Source of the DNA: Chitinophagaceae bacterium
Lineage (GTDB): Bacteria > Bacteroidota > Bacteroidia > Chitinophagales > Chitinophagaceae
Assembly (NCBI GenBank): GCA_027486835.1
Contig: JAIXOJ010000010.1
Location: 1-64,000, forward strand
Direction of reading: 5' to 3'
Length of the DNA: 64,000 bases
Positions 8,943-18,700 of the stretch are shown in pieces. Each line of letters opens with the position of its first letter. Position 1 is the stretch's first letter. A program made the position numbers and the translations under genes. The notes under the pieces were generated by a model. It had not been told where the DNA came from, made no database searches, and was given only the letters and a program-made list of their open reading frames with translations.

Positions 8943-11105
8943 ATGGCTAGAAGCCAAGTACTACAAAAGACACTATTATCATTATTGATGGTAACTGTTT
9001 TTATTGTTTCTTATGCCCAAAAATGGAGTGAAACTATTGATGGAAAAGTGTTTGACAAAGGGCTCGCACTTAGTGGTAAAGAAAACATACTCATTAAAAA
9101 TTGCCAAATAACCAATGTTAATGGTAAGAACGGCATTGAGTTGAAAGATTGCAAAAACATCCGCATTGAACATTGTGTGGTAAGACATGTGGGCAGTGAG
9201 GCTTTGTCTGATTATGTGAAAGGTTCTTTATTACCCAAAGACTCGGCTGATTATCCCCAAAAAAGAGGACATTTTGAATCTAAAGGGATTTACTTATTCA
9301 ATAGTAAAGAAGTGGTGATTGCTGATTGTGATATTACCGATGTTTTTGGTCAAGGAATAAAAGTAAATGGGGATGATTACACCAAAACAAGTGACATAAT
9401 TATAGAGAACAACCGCATTGCTTATACTTATGATGATGCCTTGAAATTTGAGGTTTCAGGAGATCAAAGTAAAGTGGACGAAGTGTTGCCATTTAAAGGT
9501 GGTATTGTTCGGGGCAATCTGATTCATGATATTGGGTTAGGCGTTACACAATTGCCCTTTGCACGACATGGCATGTACCTAAAAGCACGTGATATTTTGG
9601 TGGAAAACAATACGGTTTATAATTGTTTTTATGGACAAGGAATTTCTCTAAGGAATGCGGGGATAGTAAGAAATAATAAAGTTTGGAATTGTTGCGGAGG
9701 TCTTTGCATCGCTTATTGGGCGCAAACCAATACGGAAGGCAGTACAAAAACAGTGGTTATAGAAGGAAACCAATGTAGGCAAGATTATACCATGAATGTG
9801 GTGATGCGCAACATCAACACATTGACAAAGAAACCCGATAATGGCCTTCAACCCATGATTTTGGTGGCTTATAGCCAAGATCAGGACAAAGCAAGAATTG
9901 ATCAATTTATTGTTAAGAATAACACTTGCATTGCCAACCAAGACTTCAATTCAGACAAAGCGTTGATTGGAGGTGTGGGAAAATTGCAACCTTGGCAACA
10001 AGTGGTGGTAGAGAACAACATCTTGATTGACCATCGAGTCAAAAAGAATTATTACAGCAAAATGCCTTTGGATGTTAAAACCAATATGAGGCTTGTGGCA
10101 GACTGGCAATTGTTGCATTTTGACGAGTCGGTAAAAAAAGTGTATAAATGGCCGGATGACCACAAATTATGGGCTTGGACAAACGGGGTGCTTTATAATG
10201 GAATACTCGAAATAGCTAAGCAAACCAATGACACTCTTTACTGGAATTTTCTTAAAAATATAGGTGAGCAAAACCAATGGCAATTAGGACCTAAACCCTA
10301 TCATGCCGATGATATATGTGTTGGTCAATTGTATGCTGGTTTATATGAAAAATTCAAGGACAAAGCAATGATTACGCCGACCCAAAAAAGTCTTCAATAT
10401 GTTATAGACAATCCAAAGAAAACCCCATTAGATTTTACTGTGGCTAACAACCAAGACCGTTGGAGTTGGTGCGATGCGCTGTTTATGGCACCGCCCACTT
10501 TTGCAAGGGTGGCAAAAATTTCGGGCGATAAAAAATTATTGGAATTCATGGACAAAGAATTTTGGACAACTTATGATACGCTATACAATAAAAATGATAG
10601 TCTATTCTTTAGAGACACCCGCTACAAATCAAAAAAAGAAGCGAACGGAGAAAATGTGTATTGGGCAAGGGGTAATGGTTGGGTAATTGGTGGTTTGACC
10701 ACCATCATTGATAATTTGCCAGAAAAACACCCTTCTAAACAAAAGTACATAGCCCTTTTCAAGCAAATGATACAACGCATTGCCCATTTGCAGGACGACA
10801 AAGGCTTTTGGCATCCTAGTTTATTGGATTACAAAACCTATCCTTTTCCTGAAACAAGTTCTACAAGTTTCTTTGTTTATGGCTTGGCTTGGGGCATCAA
10901 TAATGGGTACTTAGATAAAACTTTATTTCAGCCCATAGCTCAGAAAGGATGGCAAGCATTAACCACGGCCATTCATCCCGATGGGAAATTAGGATGGGTG
11001 CAAGAAATAGGGGCAGACCCCACAAAGGTTGCTTTTGAGGATACGGAAGTGTATGGGGTAGGGGCTTTTTTACTAGCGGGGAGTGAGATGGTGAAAATGA
11101 AATAA
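8943..11105 (+). CDS. Fusion: parallel beta-helix domain plus GH105 domain
   Basis: A 720-aa exported protein. The ATG at 8943 gives a good signal peptide (MARSQVLQKTLLSLL, ending SYAQ); starts at 8850 or 8886 would add about 20-30 residues ahead of it. Residues about 27-365 are a right-handed beta-helix related to that of the protein at 1258 (shared HGMY.KA.D.LVENNTVYN block). Residues about 371-720 are a GH105-type toroid with DDICVGQLYAGLYEKF, WCDALFMAPPTFARVAKISG, W574 in YWARGNGWVIGGL, and the ETSSTSFFVYGLAWGI helix. The likely logic is one chain in which the helix cleaves (or binds) the polymer and the GH105 part removes the unsaturated end. GH105 activity is well supported. The helix activity is inferred. 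Confidence 0.85.
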   Translation: MARSQVLQKTLLSLLMVTVFIVSYAQKWSETIDGKVFDKGLALSGKENILIKNCQITNVNGKNGIELKDCKNIRIEHCVVRHVGSEALSDYVKGSLLPKDSADYPQKRGHFESKGIYLFNSKEVVIADCDITDVFGQGIKVNGDDYTKTSDIIIENNRIAYTYDDALKFEVSGDQSKVDEVLPFKGGIVRGNLIHDIGLGVTQLPFARHGMYLKARDILVENNTVYNCFYGQGISLRNAGIVRNNKVWNCCGGLCIAYWAQTNTEGSTKTVVIEGNQCRQDYTMNVVMRNINTLTKKPDNGLQPMILVAYSQDQDKARIDQFIVKNNTCIANQDFNSDKALIGGVGKLQPWQQVVVENNILIDHRVKKNYYSKMPLDVKTNMRLVADWQLLHFDESVKKVYKWPDDHKLWAWTNGVLYNGILEIAKQTNDTLYWNFLKNIGEQNQWQLGPKPYHADDICVGQLYAGLYEKFKDKAMITPTQKSLQYVIDNPKKTPLDFTVANNQDRWSWCDALFMAPPTFARVAKISGDKKLLEFMDKEFWTTYDTLYNKNDSLFFRDTRYKSKKEANGENVYWARGNGWVIGGLTTIIDNLPEKHPSKQKYIALFKQMIQRIAHLQDDKGFWHPSLLDYKTYPFPETSSTSFFVYGLAWGINNGYLDKTLFQPIAQKGWQALTTAIHPDGKLGWVQEIGADPTKVAFEDTEVYGVGAFLLAGSEMVKMK

Positions 11106-11266
11106 CTGGTTTTGTTTTATTTGCTATAGCAATATTGATGTCAAATACGATTGGATTAAAACCGGATTGAGCATCTTGTAGATGGATTTGAATATGGTTT
11201 TTTCATTCAGTTTTTTATATTCGCATCCTAATCTATTCTTATTGCAAATTGCATATTGATTCTATT

Positions 11267-11992
11267 ATGGTATTTTCATTAGCACCCTTAGCTGTTACAA
11301 ACCTTGGTTATGAAGAATTGGCAGAATTACCAGTTCGTTTAAAGTATGATATTGATAATAATATCGACAAATCCAAAATGACTGATGTTACATTAACAGA
11401 TTATTTGTCTGATTTGTATGAAAAAGGTACAACTTTTAAAAATGGTTTGGGAAAAGGTGGTGCTAATGACTACACCCTTAAATTGTTTAATGCAGATAAG
11501 TTAAGGGACAGGGCAATTGCCATTTTTATGCAAGCCCTTAGACTTGCACATGAAGCTGATGATGAAGCAGAAGTGGATGCAGCGGAGAGCCTATTGAACA
11601 TGCTTAAACCTTTTGGTAATGTGCAACGTAAAAATTTTGAGGCAGAATCAGCAGCTATTGACGCAATTCTTGTTAACCTTAGTGAAGCAAAATATAAAGC
11701 ACATATCACTAAGTTGGGGTTGGCAAAATATGTAGCCAAGATTCAACAAACTAATGATGATTTCAAAGCCTTATTCACCACAAGGGTTGCTGACAAATTG
11801 AAGGAAACACCTTTGGATTTAAAGGCAGTAAGAAAGGAATTAATCATTATTTACAATGACACGGTAGAATATATTTTAGCTATGGCAAAAAGTAAAAAGC
11901 ACCCCAATGTGGAACTTTTCAAACAATTGCTAACCGTTGTAAACGCTGGTAGAAAATATTTTAATGATAATTACATTCGTAGAGGAAAATAA
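11267..11992 (+). CDS. DUF6261-like protein of unknown function
   Basis: A 241-aa, mostly helical protein without signal peptide or membrane segment, starting at the ATG at 11267 (MVFSLAPLAV); an upstream TTG at 11249 is less likely. The pattern DKLRDRAIAIFMQAL, KPFGNVQRKNFEAESAAIDAIL, LGLAKYVAKIQQTNDDFKALFTTR resembles the Bacteroidota-restricted DUF6261 family. This is my recognition by pattern and was not searched. It is an intracellular-looking outlier inside a run of secreted enzymes. The 41-bp repeat array at 12050 starts 58 bp after its stop codon. That juxtaposition is the only functional clue; a role in handling the array DNA would be speculation. Confidence 0.65.
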   Translation: MVFSLAPLAVTNLGYEELAELPVRLKYDIDNNIDKSKMTDVTLTDYLSDLYEKGTTFKNGLGKGGANDYTLKLFNADKLRDRAIAIFMQALRLAHEADDEAEVDAAESLLNMLKPFGNVQRKNFEAESAAIDAILVNLSEAKYKAHITKLGLAKYVAKIQQTNDDFKALFTTRVADKLKETPLDLKAVRKELIIIYNDTVEYILAMAKSKKHPNVELFKQLLTVVNAGRKYFNDNYIRRGK

Positions 11993-12049
11993 GTTTACTG
12001 ATACTGCAATGACCAACATAAAGGCCAGTCTCCGTAAAGCATTTTTGAG

Positions 12050-12295
12050 TTGTCCGAGCGTTGGACAGCCTGCTGCAAGGATGTTTTGAGTTGTCCGATT
12101 GTCGGACAGCCTGCTGCAAGGATGTTTTGAGTTGTCCGAGTGTCGGACAGCCTGCTCCAAGGATGTTTTGACTTGTCCGAGCGTCGGACAGCTTCCTGCA
12201 AGGATGTTTTGAATTGTCCGAGTGTCGGACAGCTTCCTGCAAGGATGTTTTGAATTGTCCGAGTGTCGGACAGCCTGCTGCAAGTATGTTTTGAG
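12050..12295. repeat. 41-bp tandem repeat array C with perfect dyads
   Basis: Six units start at 12050, 12091, 12132, 12173, 12214 and 12255, so the period is exactly 41 bp. Most units hold the dyad GTCCGA-GTG-TCGGAC (variants GCG, ATT and a T-for-C change in the first unit), separated by a spacer with GCCTGCTGCAAGGATG or GCTTCCTGCAAGGATG. A partial seventh start is seen at 12295. The array fills the space between the DUF6261-like gene and the GH2 gene. Because 41 is not a multiple of three, the long minus-strand frames across it are by-products of the repeat. Confidence 0.92.
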
Positions 12296-12355
12296 TTGGA
12301 TAAAGCGTTTATTTGCTTTGTTAACCTTGTATTTATTAGTGTGAAACTTAGTTTA

Positions 12356-15184
12356 ATGATAAAAAGCAGTCCCCTTCTTTATTGTGTAACCATTCTCATT
12401 TGTTGTTGTCTTCCGTTTGTTATAACGGCTCAAAATGCACCTACAGAAACCCTGTCACTCAACAAAGGCTGGCGTTTTTTTAAAGGCGATATTCCTTTTC
12501 CAGAAATAATTGGGCATCGAATGACCTATCAGAGTGCTAAAGCCGGCAAAGCTTATGGGGCAGCAGCTCCAGATTTTGATGATAGCGAATGGAGAATAGT
12601 TGCTTTGCCTCATGATTGGGCGGTAGAAAACCCAATTGATTCTACAGCAAACGTGGCACAAGGATTTAGAAAAAGAGGGATAGGCTGGTATAGGAGAAAT
12701 TTTAAACTAGATAAAAAAGACCGAGGAAAACACCTTGAAATTCAACTAGATGGCATCGCTACACATTGCACCATTTGGTTTAATGGCACCATGCTCCATC
12801 GCAATTTTTGCGGCTACACCTCCTCCTATATAGACATTACAGCCTACGCAAAATTTGGCGATGAAATCAACAATTTATCTATTAGGGTGGATGCCAGTGT
12901 TCAAGAAGGGTGGTGGTACGAGGGTGCTGGAATATATCGGAACACTTGGTTGGTAAAACGTTCGCCCGTACACATTATTACGGATGGTGTTTATGCGCAT
13001 CCAGTAAAGAAAGAAAACAATTCTTGGGAAATACCTGCTGAAGTAACGCTCTATAACATAACCAAGCAAAAGAAAAATGTGAGTGTTGAAGTGACTTTAT
13101 TTAATAAATCAAATCAAGAAATAACGCGTGCAAGTACTAACCTTAGCATACTTCCATTGTTAGAAAATAGTGCGCAACTTTCCTTAACCGTTTCTAATCC
13201 CCAGCTTTGGTCTTTGGAAACGCCAACGCTTTATAAAGTAAAAACTGAAATAAAAGAAAACGGCATACTGGTAGATCAGTTGACCACCCATTGTGGTTTT
13301 AGAACCATTGAATTTACTGCCGATTCAGGATGTTTTCTCAATGGCAAATACCTAAAAATAAAAGGTGTTTGCAATCATCAGGATATGCCTGCTGTAGGTG
13401 TTGCAGTACCAAATTCGCTATGGGATTTTCGGATTCGTAAATTGAAAGAATTGGGTTCCAATGCTTATCGTTGCGCACATCATCCCCCAGCAAAAGAATT
13501 CTTGGATGTCTGTGATAGTTTGGGCTTTTTGGTGATGGGAGAAAATAGGAATTTTAATACTTCGCCAGAATATATACGCCAATTGCAGTGGATGGTGCGT
13601 AGAGATCGCAATCATCCAAGTATTATGCTTTGGTCAGTTTTTAATGAGGAGCCAATGGAGGGGACGGAAAATGGCTATGAAATGGTTCGCAGGATGAGTA
13701 CTGAAGTGAAAAAATTGGATACCACAAGACCAGTGATGGCGGCTCAATTAGGCGGGCATTTTGAACCCATTAATGTATCGCAAGCGGTGGACTTGGTGGG
13801 CTTTAATTATAAAATGCAGAACTACGATAAGTTTCATTCCTTAAATCCCAAGAAACCCATTACAAGTTCGGAAGACGTTTCTGGGCTAATGACACGAGGG
13901 GAATATAAAACCGATAGGAGTAAAAATATCCTTGAAGCATATGACACTGAAAAACCAGGATGGGGAAACACCCACAGGGAGGCATGGAAAATGATTGGCC
14001 CTCGCAAGTTTGTAGCAGGTTGTTTTGTATGGACAGGCTTTGATTATCGTGGCGAACCAACCCCTTTTGTATGGCCATCGGCGGGTTCTTTCTTTGGTAT
14101 TATGGATCAATGTGGGTTTCCAAAAACAGCCTATTATCTCCATCAAGCACAATGGATAGACAACAAACCCATTTTACACTTAGTGCCACATTGGAACTGG
14201 CCAGATGATAGCATCGGTAAACCAATAAGAGTAATGGCACTTACCAATGCCGAGCAGGTGAAATTGTATTTAAATGGGAAATTGATTGCAGAAAAACAGA
14301 TTGACCCTTATGATATGGCAACATGGAATGTACCCTATCAACCAGGAAAATTAGAAGCCATTGGCTATAAAGGGGGTAAAGAAATGGCTCGGTTTAAAGT
14401 AGAAACCACCGTTGAACCAGTAGCCATTCAACTCATACCCTTTAGAGGCACGATGAAAAATGATGGTACTGATGCGATTCCTGTAACTGTGCAAGTAATT
14501 GACAAAAAAGGAAGGGTGGTACCCACCGCCAACAACCCCATTGAGTTTAGTATCAATACATCTGGAAAAATATTGGGCGTAGGCAATGGCGATCCCAACA
14601 GTCATGAAGCCGATACTGCGGCAAAACGTCATTTATTTAACGGCTTGGCTCAAGTGACCATCCAATCGATAGAAGGGAAATTGCAACCAATCGAATTAAC
14701 CGCCACTTCCCCCAATTTAAAACCGGCTACAATAACAGTTGCGCTTTTGCCAACGGAATCCTTGAATTATGTGGCTATTGTACATCCAGAATTAATAATT
14801 GACAAATGGCGCATTTCACCTTATGCTAAAGCTAAACCCGACCCCACGCAAAAAATTGCTGATAACGACATGAATAGTTGGGCACCAGTAAAACCAGGCT
14901 CACTGCAAAACTTCGACGAAAGTCAGTTTGCTATGTATCGAGCAAAGTTTACCCCTTATATGGCTCAACAAAAACAAGGCGGGGTGCTCCAAATAAACCA
15001 GGTTGCAGGTAAAGCCGAGGTTTGGATTGATAATAAATTGGTTTTCACAAAAGCATCATTTGAACCAGCAGCGATTCAACTGTCCTTGGAGCCATCGGAT
15101 AAAGAAAGGGAAATTACCATTCTCATAGAAAGAGCGGCAGGAAAGCTAGCTGGATTGGGTGGGGTAGTTAAGATTGGACAATAA
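12356..15184 (+). CDS. GH2 family exo-glycosidase (beta-galactosidase-like)
   Basis: A 942-aa exported retaining exo-beta-glycosidase. I take the ATG at 12356, which gives a signal peptide ending FVITAQ; the frame is open further upstream into the repeat array. The order is sugar-binding jelly roll (NKGWRFFKGD, LPHDWAVE, WWYEGAGIYRNTWL), immunoglobulin-like domain, and TIM barrel with acid/base E431 in WSVFNEEP and probable nucleophile E506 in ITSSEDVSG. The FVWTGFDYRGEPTPF segment and C-terminal immunoglobulin-like domains follow, the last resembling a galactose-binding fold. This layout is typical of Bacteroidota GH2 enzymes with C-terminal DUF4982-like parts. Beta-galactosidase is the commonest activity, but glucuronidase or others are possible. 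It follows the 41-bp array, which may lie in its leader or promoter region. Confidence 0.88.
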   Translation: MIKSSPLLYCVTILICCCLPFVITAQNAPTETLSLNKGWRFFKGDIPFPEIIGHRMTYQSAKAGKAYGAAAPDFDDSEWRIVALPHDWAVENPIDSTANVAQGFRKRGIGWYRRNFKLDKKDRGKHLEIQLDGIATHCTIWFNGTMLHRNFCGYTSSYIDITAYAKFGDEINNLSIRVDASVQEGWWYEGAGIYRNTWLVKRSPVHIITDGVYAHPVKKENNSWEIPAEVTLYNITKQKKNVSVEVTLFNKSNQEITRASTNLSILPLLENSAQLSLTVSNPQLWSLETPTLYKVKTEIKENGILVDQLTTHCGFRTIEFTADSGCFLNGKYLKIKGVCNHQDMPAVGVAVPNSLWDFRIRKLKELGSNAYRCAHHPPAKEFLDVCDSLGFLVMGENRNFNTSPEYIRQLQWMVRRDRNHPSIMLWSVFNEEPMEGTENGYEMVRRMSTEVKKLDTTRPVMAAQLGGHFEPINVSQAVDLVGFNYKMQNYDKFHSLNPKKPITSSEDVSGLMTRGEYKTDRSKNILEAYDTEKPGWGNTHREAWKMIGPRKFVAGCFVWTGFDYRGEPTPFVWPSAGSFFGIMDQCGFPKTAYYLHQAQWIDNKPILHLVPHWNWPDDSIGKPIRVMALTNAEQVKLYLNGKLIAEKQIDPYDMATWNVPYQPGKLEAIGYKGGKEMARFKVETTVEPVAIQLIPFRGTMKNDGTDAIPVTVQVIDKKGRVVPTANNPIEFSINTSGKILGVGNGDPNSHEADTAAKRHLFNGLAQVTIQSIEGKLQPIELTATSPNLKPATITVALLPTESLNYVAIVHPELIIDKWRISPYAKAKPDPTQKIADNDMNSWAPVKPGSLQNFDESQFAMYRAKFTPYMAQQKQGGVLQINQVAGKAEVWIDNKLVFTKASFEPAAIQLSLEPSDKEREITILIERAAGKLAGLGGVVKIGQ

Positions 15185-15744
15185 AATTAAATGTAGGAGG
15201 TTGGTGTTGGTAAATGCAGGTATTTGCAAAGAGGATAGTGATACAATAATGATATAAACCATCCACCTCCTCGGAATTAACCATCACTTCTTTACAGCCA
15301 CTGCCGAATTTAAAGCACTTATGCTTTCGAACACTTCGTAAGCAGTTTTGCTTTGGGGGGAGTAAGTTTTTTTGCAGGCAACGCGTCGCATACTGCTGCA
15401 CAATATGATTTCCTAGTTTTGGTATGTCTTACAAATTGATTTAGCTAAGGCAGTCATTTTCGAAAAAAGATGAGATTATTTGGGATGGTAAAAAATAAAG
15501 AATTGCTTAGCATTTGAATGATAAATGGGGGCATAAAAGTTTTCGTTTTGCCCCTCGCCCTTGGAGAGTGGTTGGGGTGGGGTTTTAATTAATTACTGCG
15601 AAAAACTTTTATACACCCAATGGGTGTAGCGTGCAGCGCAAACAGAGATTAGACAACTTCATTAGAAATTAAGTATAGGGTAAGTTCAAACCTATAGTTA
15701 ACGATATTTCAGTTCCATTCCTTGTACCAGTAATATTTTAAATT
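15185..15744. other. Intergenic region, 560 bp, no supported gene
   Basis: No gene is convincing here. On the minus strand, 15284-15391 encodes a short coding-looking stretch of 35 codons (MRRVACKKTYSPQSKTAYEV...) that might be a gene fragment, but it matches nothing I recognise. Around 15550-15585 a CT-rich then G-rich stretch (CCCCTCGCCC ... GGGGTGGGG) resembles common Bacteroidota intergenic filler. No promoter box of good quality was found before 15745. Confidence 0.5.
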
Positions 15745-18700
15745 ATGAAAAGAGTTTTACAGCGTTTCATTCTTTCCTTATTATTTCTATCAGTTATTGA
15801 TCTTGCCCATGCGGGATTTACGCCAACTTTCAACAATGGTGTGGTAAAGTATGCCCCCGCTACAGTTTCAGCCGACCAGAAAGTTTGGGCAAATGCTTGG
15901 CAGGCCAAGATTGGAGGTGCTTTTAATCCCGCTGTAAATCTATTTGGCGCAACAGCTCCTTACGATTATGTCAATTCAGCACGTTTTGCAATGTCTTTGC
16001 TCGACGAAGGCGATCCAGCAGAGCAAACAAAAGCTTTCAACATCATTTCGGCCTTATTGGCTATTCAGGATGTAAATGGGCAATGGAATGGTGCTTGGGA
16101 AGATTTTATAGGGGTAATTTTAATTGATATTTATACCCATCATGGCAGCAAGTTTTCCGTTAGTGTGCTGGATAGTATGGAAACAGCCATTATTCGTTCG
16201 GCCACAAAATGTCAATCAGAAAATACAAGGGTTGAATACACCAATATTTCTCTCATGGAGACCAACTGTGCCTTTTTGGCTTCTCAAATTTTTGACATCC
16301 CATCGATGAAAATATTTGCCCAAAATAAATTCGAAGAGATTTATTATTATAACATGGCACAGGGCACATTCAGCGAATACAACAGCAATAATTATACACC
16401 TGTTTTTCTGGATGATTTAATGCGAATGGAGCAATACATGGTGCGACAAACGGACTTAGATAAAATAACAGATCTTAACCGATTGGCTTGGAAAATGATT
16501 GGCGAGCATTGGCACAAACCATCGGGGCAATGGGTAGGGCCAATTAGTAGGGCTTATTTTACTCGAACCGACAAATTGTATGGTAACTGGTACGGCGTAT
16601 TGTATGTGGCCTCTGGTGGGTTGATAGATTATGGCGATCGCTTTAATCAATTTGATGTAAAATTGGATTATCATATTCCTACGGATATATTGAATACCTA
16701 TTTCATTAACCCCGTTTATCCAGCAATGGTTGTTGACCAATTTCGGGCATTTGAGAAAGATGGGCCACAAACAGTTGCCACCAATTATATGACCAGCAAT
16801 TTTTCTTTTTCGAGCTACGATTGGTCAAGCTGCTGGGAGCAACGGAGATTTTGTGTTTCTTATTGGGGTACTAAGCTGTCACCAAGATATTTAGCAGTTA
16901 GATTCCTTCATGATAATAGGGATTTTGGTGCTGCCATTTTTAATTCCAAACAAAACAAGAACAGTGTATTGGCAGGAATAAACATAGCCACCAATTTTGG
17001 GGATACGCACATCAGCACGGATAATATCAATGGGGATATTACTGCCACCGATTTGCGATTGAGGTTTGAGTTGGGTACCCCTTCCTCAGTAAGTAGTATC
17101 ACTTTACCAACCAATCGTTTCGACCCATTTACTTTCATAACGAATGGTATGACCATAAAAATCCATCTATTTAGTGCTGGATTTTCGGGTTATCCAGATG
17201 GCTATTGGGTAAAAGGGAGTAACAGCACAACTGCTTGGGTGGACTATGTGGTATATAGCGGCAGTTCAACAACCATCAATTTCAATGCAATGGCCGATGC
17301 TTCCTTAGGTTTCACTTTGTCGGCAAGTGCTTTAAGTTCAGAGATACCCACTGCTTCAAACGCAACATCTACTATCACCTCGGGAGTTATGACCGCCAAC
17401 TGGAATGGAATGACCTTACAAATGCCCGTAAAGCCTGCTCCAATTACTAAATTGGCAGTTACTAGTGTTTCAATTGCCCCAGCAACTGTGTCCTTGCGCA
17501 AAAACGAAGCTATCCAATTAAAGGCTGAAATCATTCCTTCCAAAGCAACCAATCAAATGGTTACTTGGTCAAGCAGCAACCCTACTGTAGCAACAGTTAA
17601 TAGACTTGGTTTGGTATCAGCTATTGGTTTGGGTAGTACTACCATAACTGCCATTACCCAAGATGGCAATAGGATGGCAACCAGATCTGTTTTGGTTTCT
17701 GATTATACTTGGACAGGTGCAAGCAATACCAATTGGAGTTTACATTCTAATTGGTTGGATAGTGTACCTCCTCCTGCTGCGGTTGATATTCTTATACCTA
17801 GTGGATTATCAAGATACCCAGTACTAAACAGAAATGATACCATAGGAAAATGTAAACTTCAAGCGGGTGCCAGTATGGATATCAATGGATATACCCTCCA
17901 TATTAAAGATTCAGTTTTGGGTACGGGTACTTTCATCGGTTCAGCCCAATCGAATTTGGTTTTAAATGGATCAGGAACTATTTATTTATCCCAATTATCC
18001 AATGGAAATTCCAATGCGTTGAATTCGATTATCATCAATACCACTGGTAGAATTACTTTAGGAAATTCCTTGCAGGTAACTAAACAAGTCAAAGTAACAG
18101 CAGGCATTTTGGCATCATCTGGAAATCTTACCCTAGTTGCTAGTAGCAACGGCATAGCTAGGATACCTACATTGGGGGGTACTATCACAGGAAATGTAAT
18201 TACCCAATTGTACATACCTGCCAAAGGCGCTAGGAAATATAGTTTTATTGGTAGTTCTGTAGCTCAGCCAATTAGCAATGCCTGGCAAAAACAGATGTAC
18301 ATAACAGGAAGTGGCAGCGGTGGGGCAGTTTGCGGTAGCACCAATGGCAATGGTGGAACAACAGACCGATTCAACAGCAATGGATTTGACAAAACGCCAA
18401 CCGATACGCCCAGTATGTTTGATTACAACGCCATCCAAATCAATGGAACTAGATGGCTAACAATACCCAATACCATTAATACCAACCTAACTCCTGGAAA
18501 GGGTTACCGATTAAATATCAGAGGCGATAGAAATGCAAGCACTTGTTTGGATCAATTGTCGAGCATTACACCAACAGCACCAACAGCAGTTGTTTTAAAC
18601 GCAACTGGTGTATTAACCCAAGGCGACCTTACAATTAATCTGAATGACACCAATAAACACCTCTATACTTTGTTGGCCAATCCCTACCCTAATCAAATCA

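Noticed and set aside
11930-12283. Minus-strand frames across the 41-bp array
   Set aside because: Several overlapping frames are open only because the repeat lacks stops; the peptides simply mirror the repeat and shift frame every unit.
12050-12295. CRISPR array
   Set aside because: The repeated part covers nearly the whole 41-bp unit, there are no variable spacers and no cas genes.
15284-15391. Minus-strand 35-codon coding-looking stretch
   Set aside because: Too short and without a recognisable relative; kept only as a note on the intergenic region.
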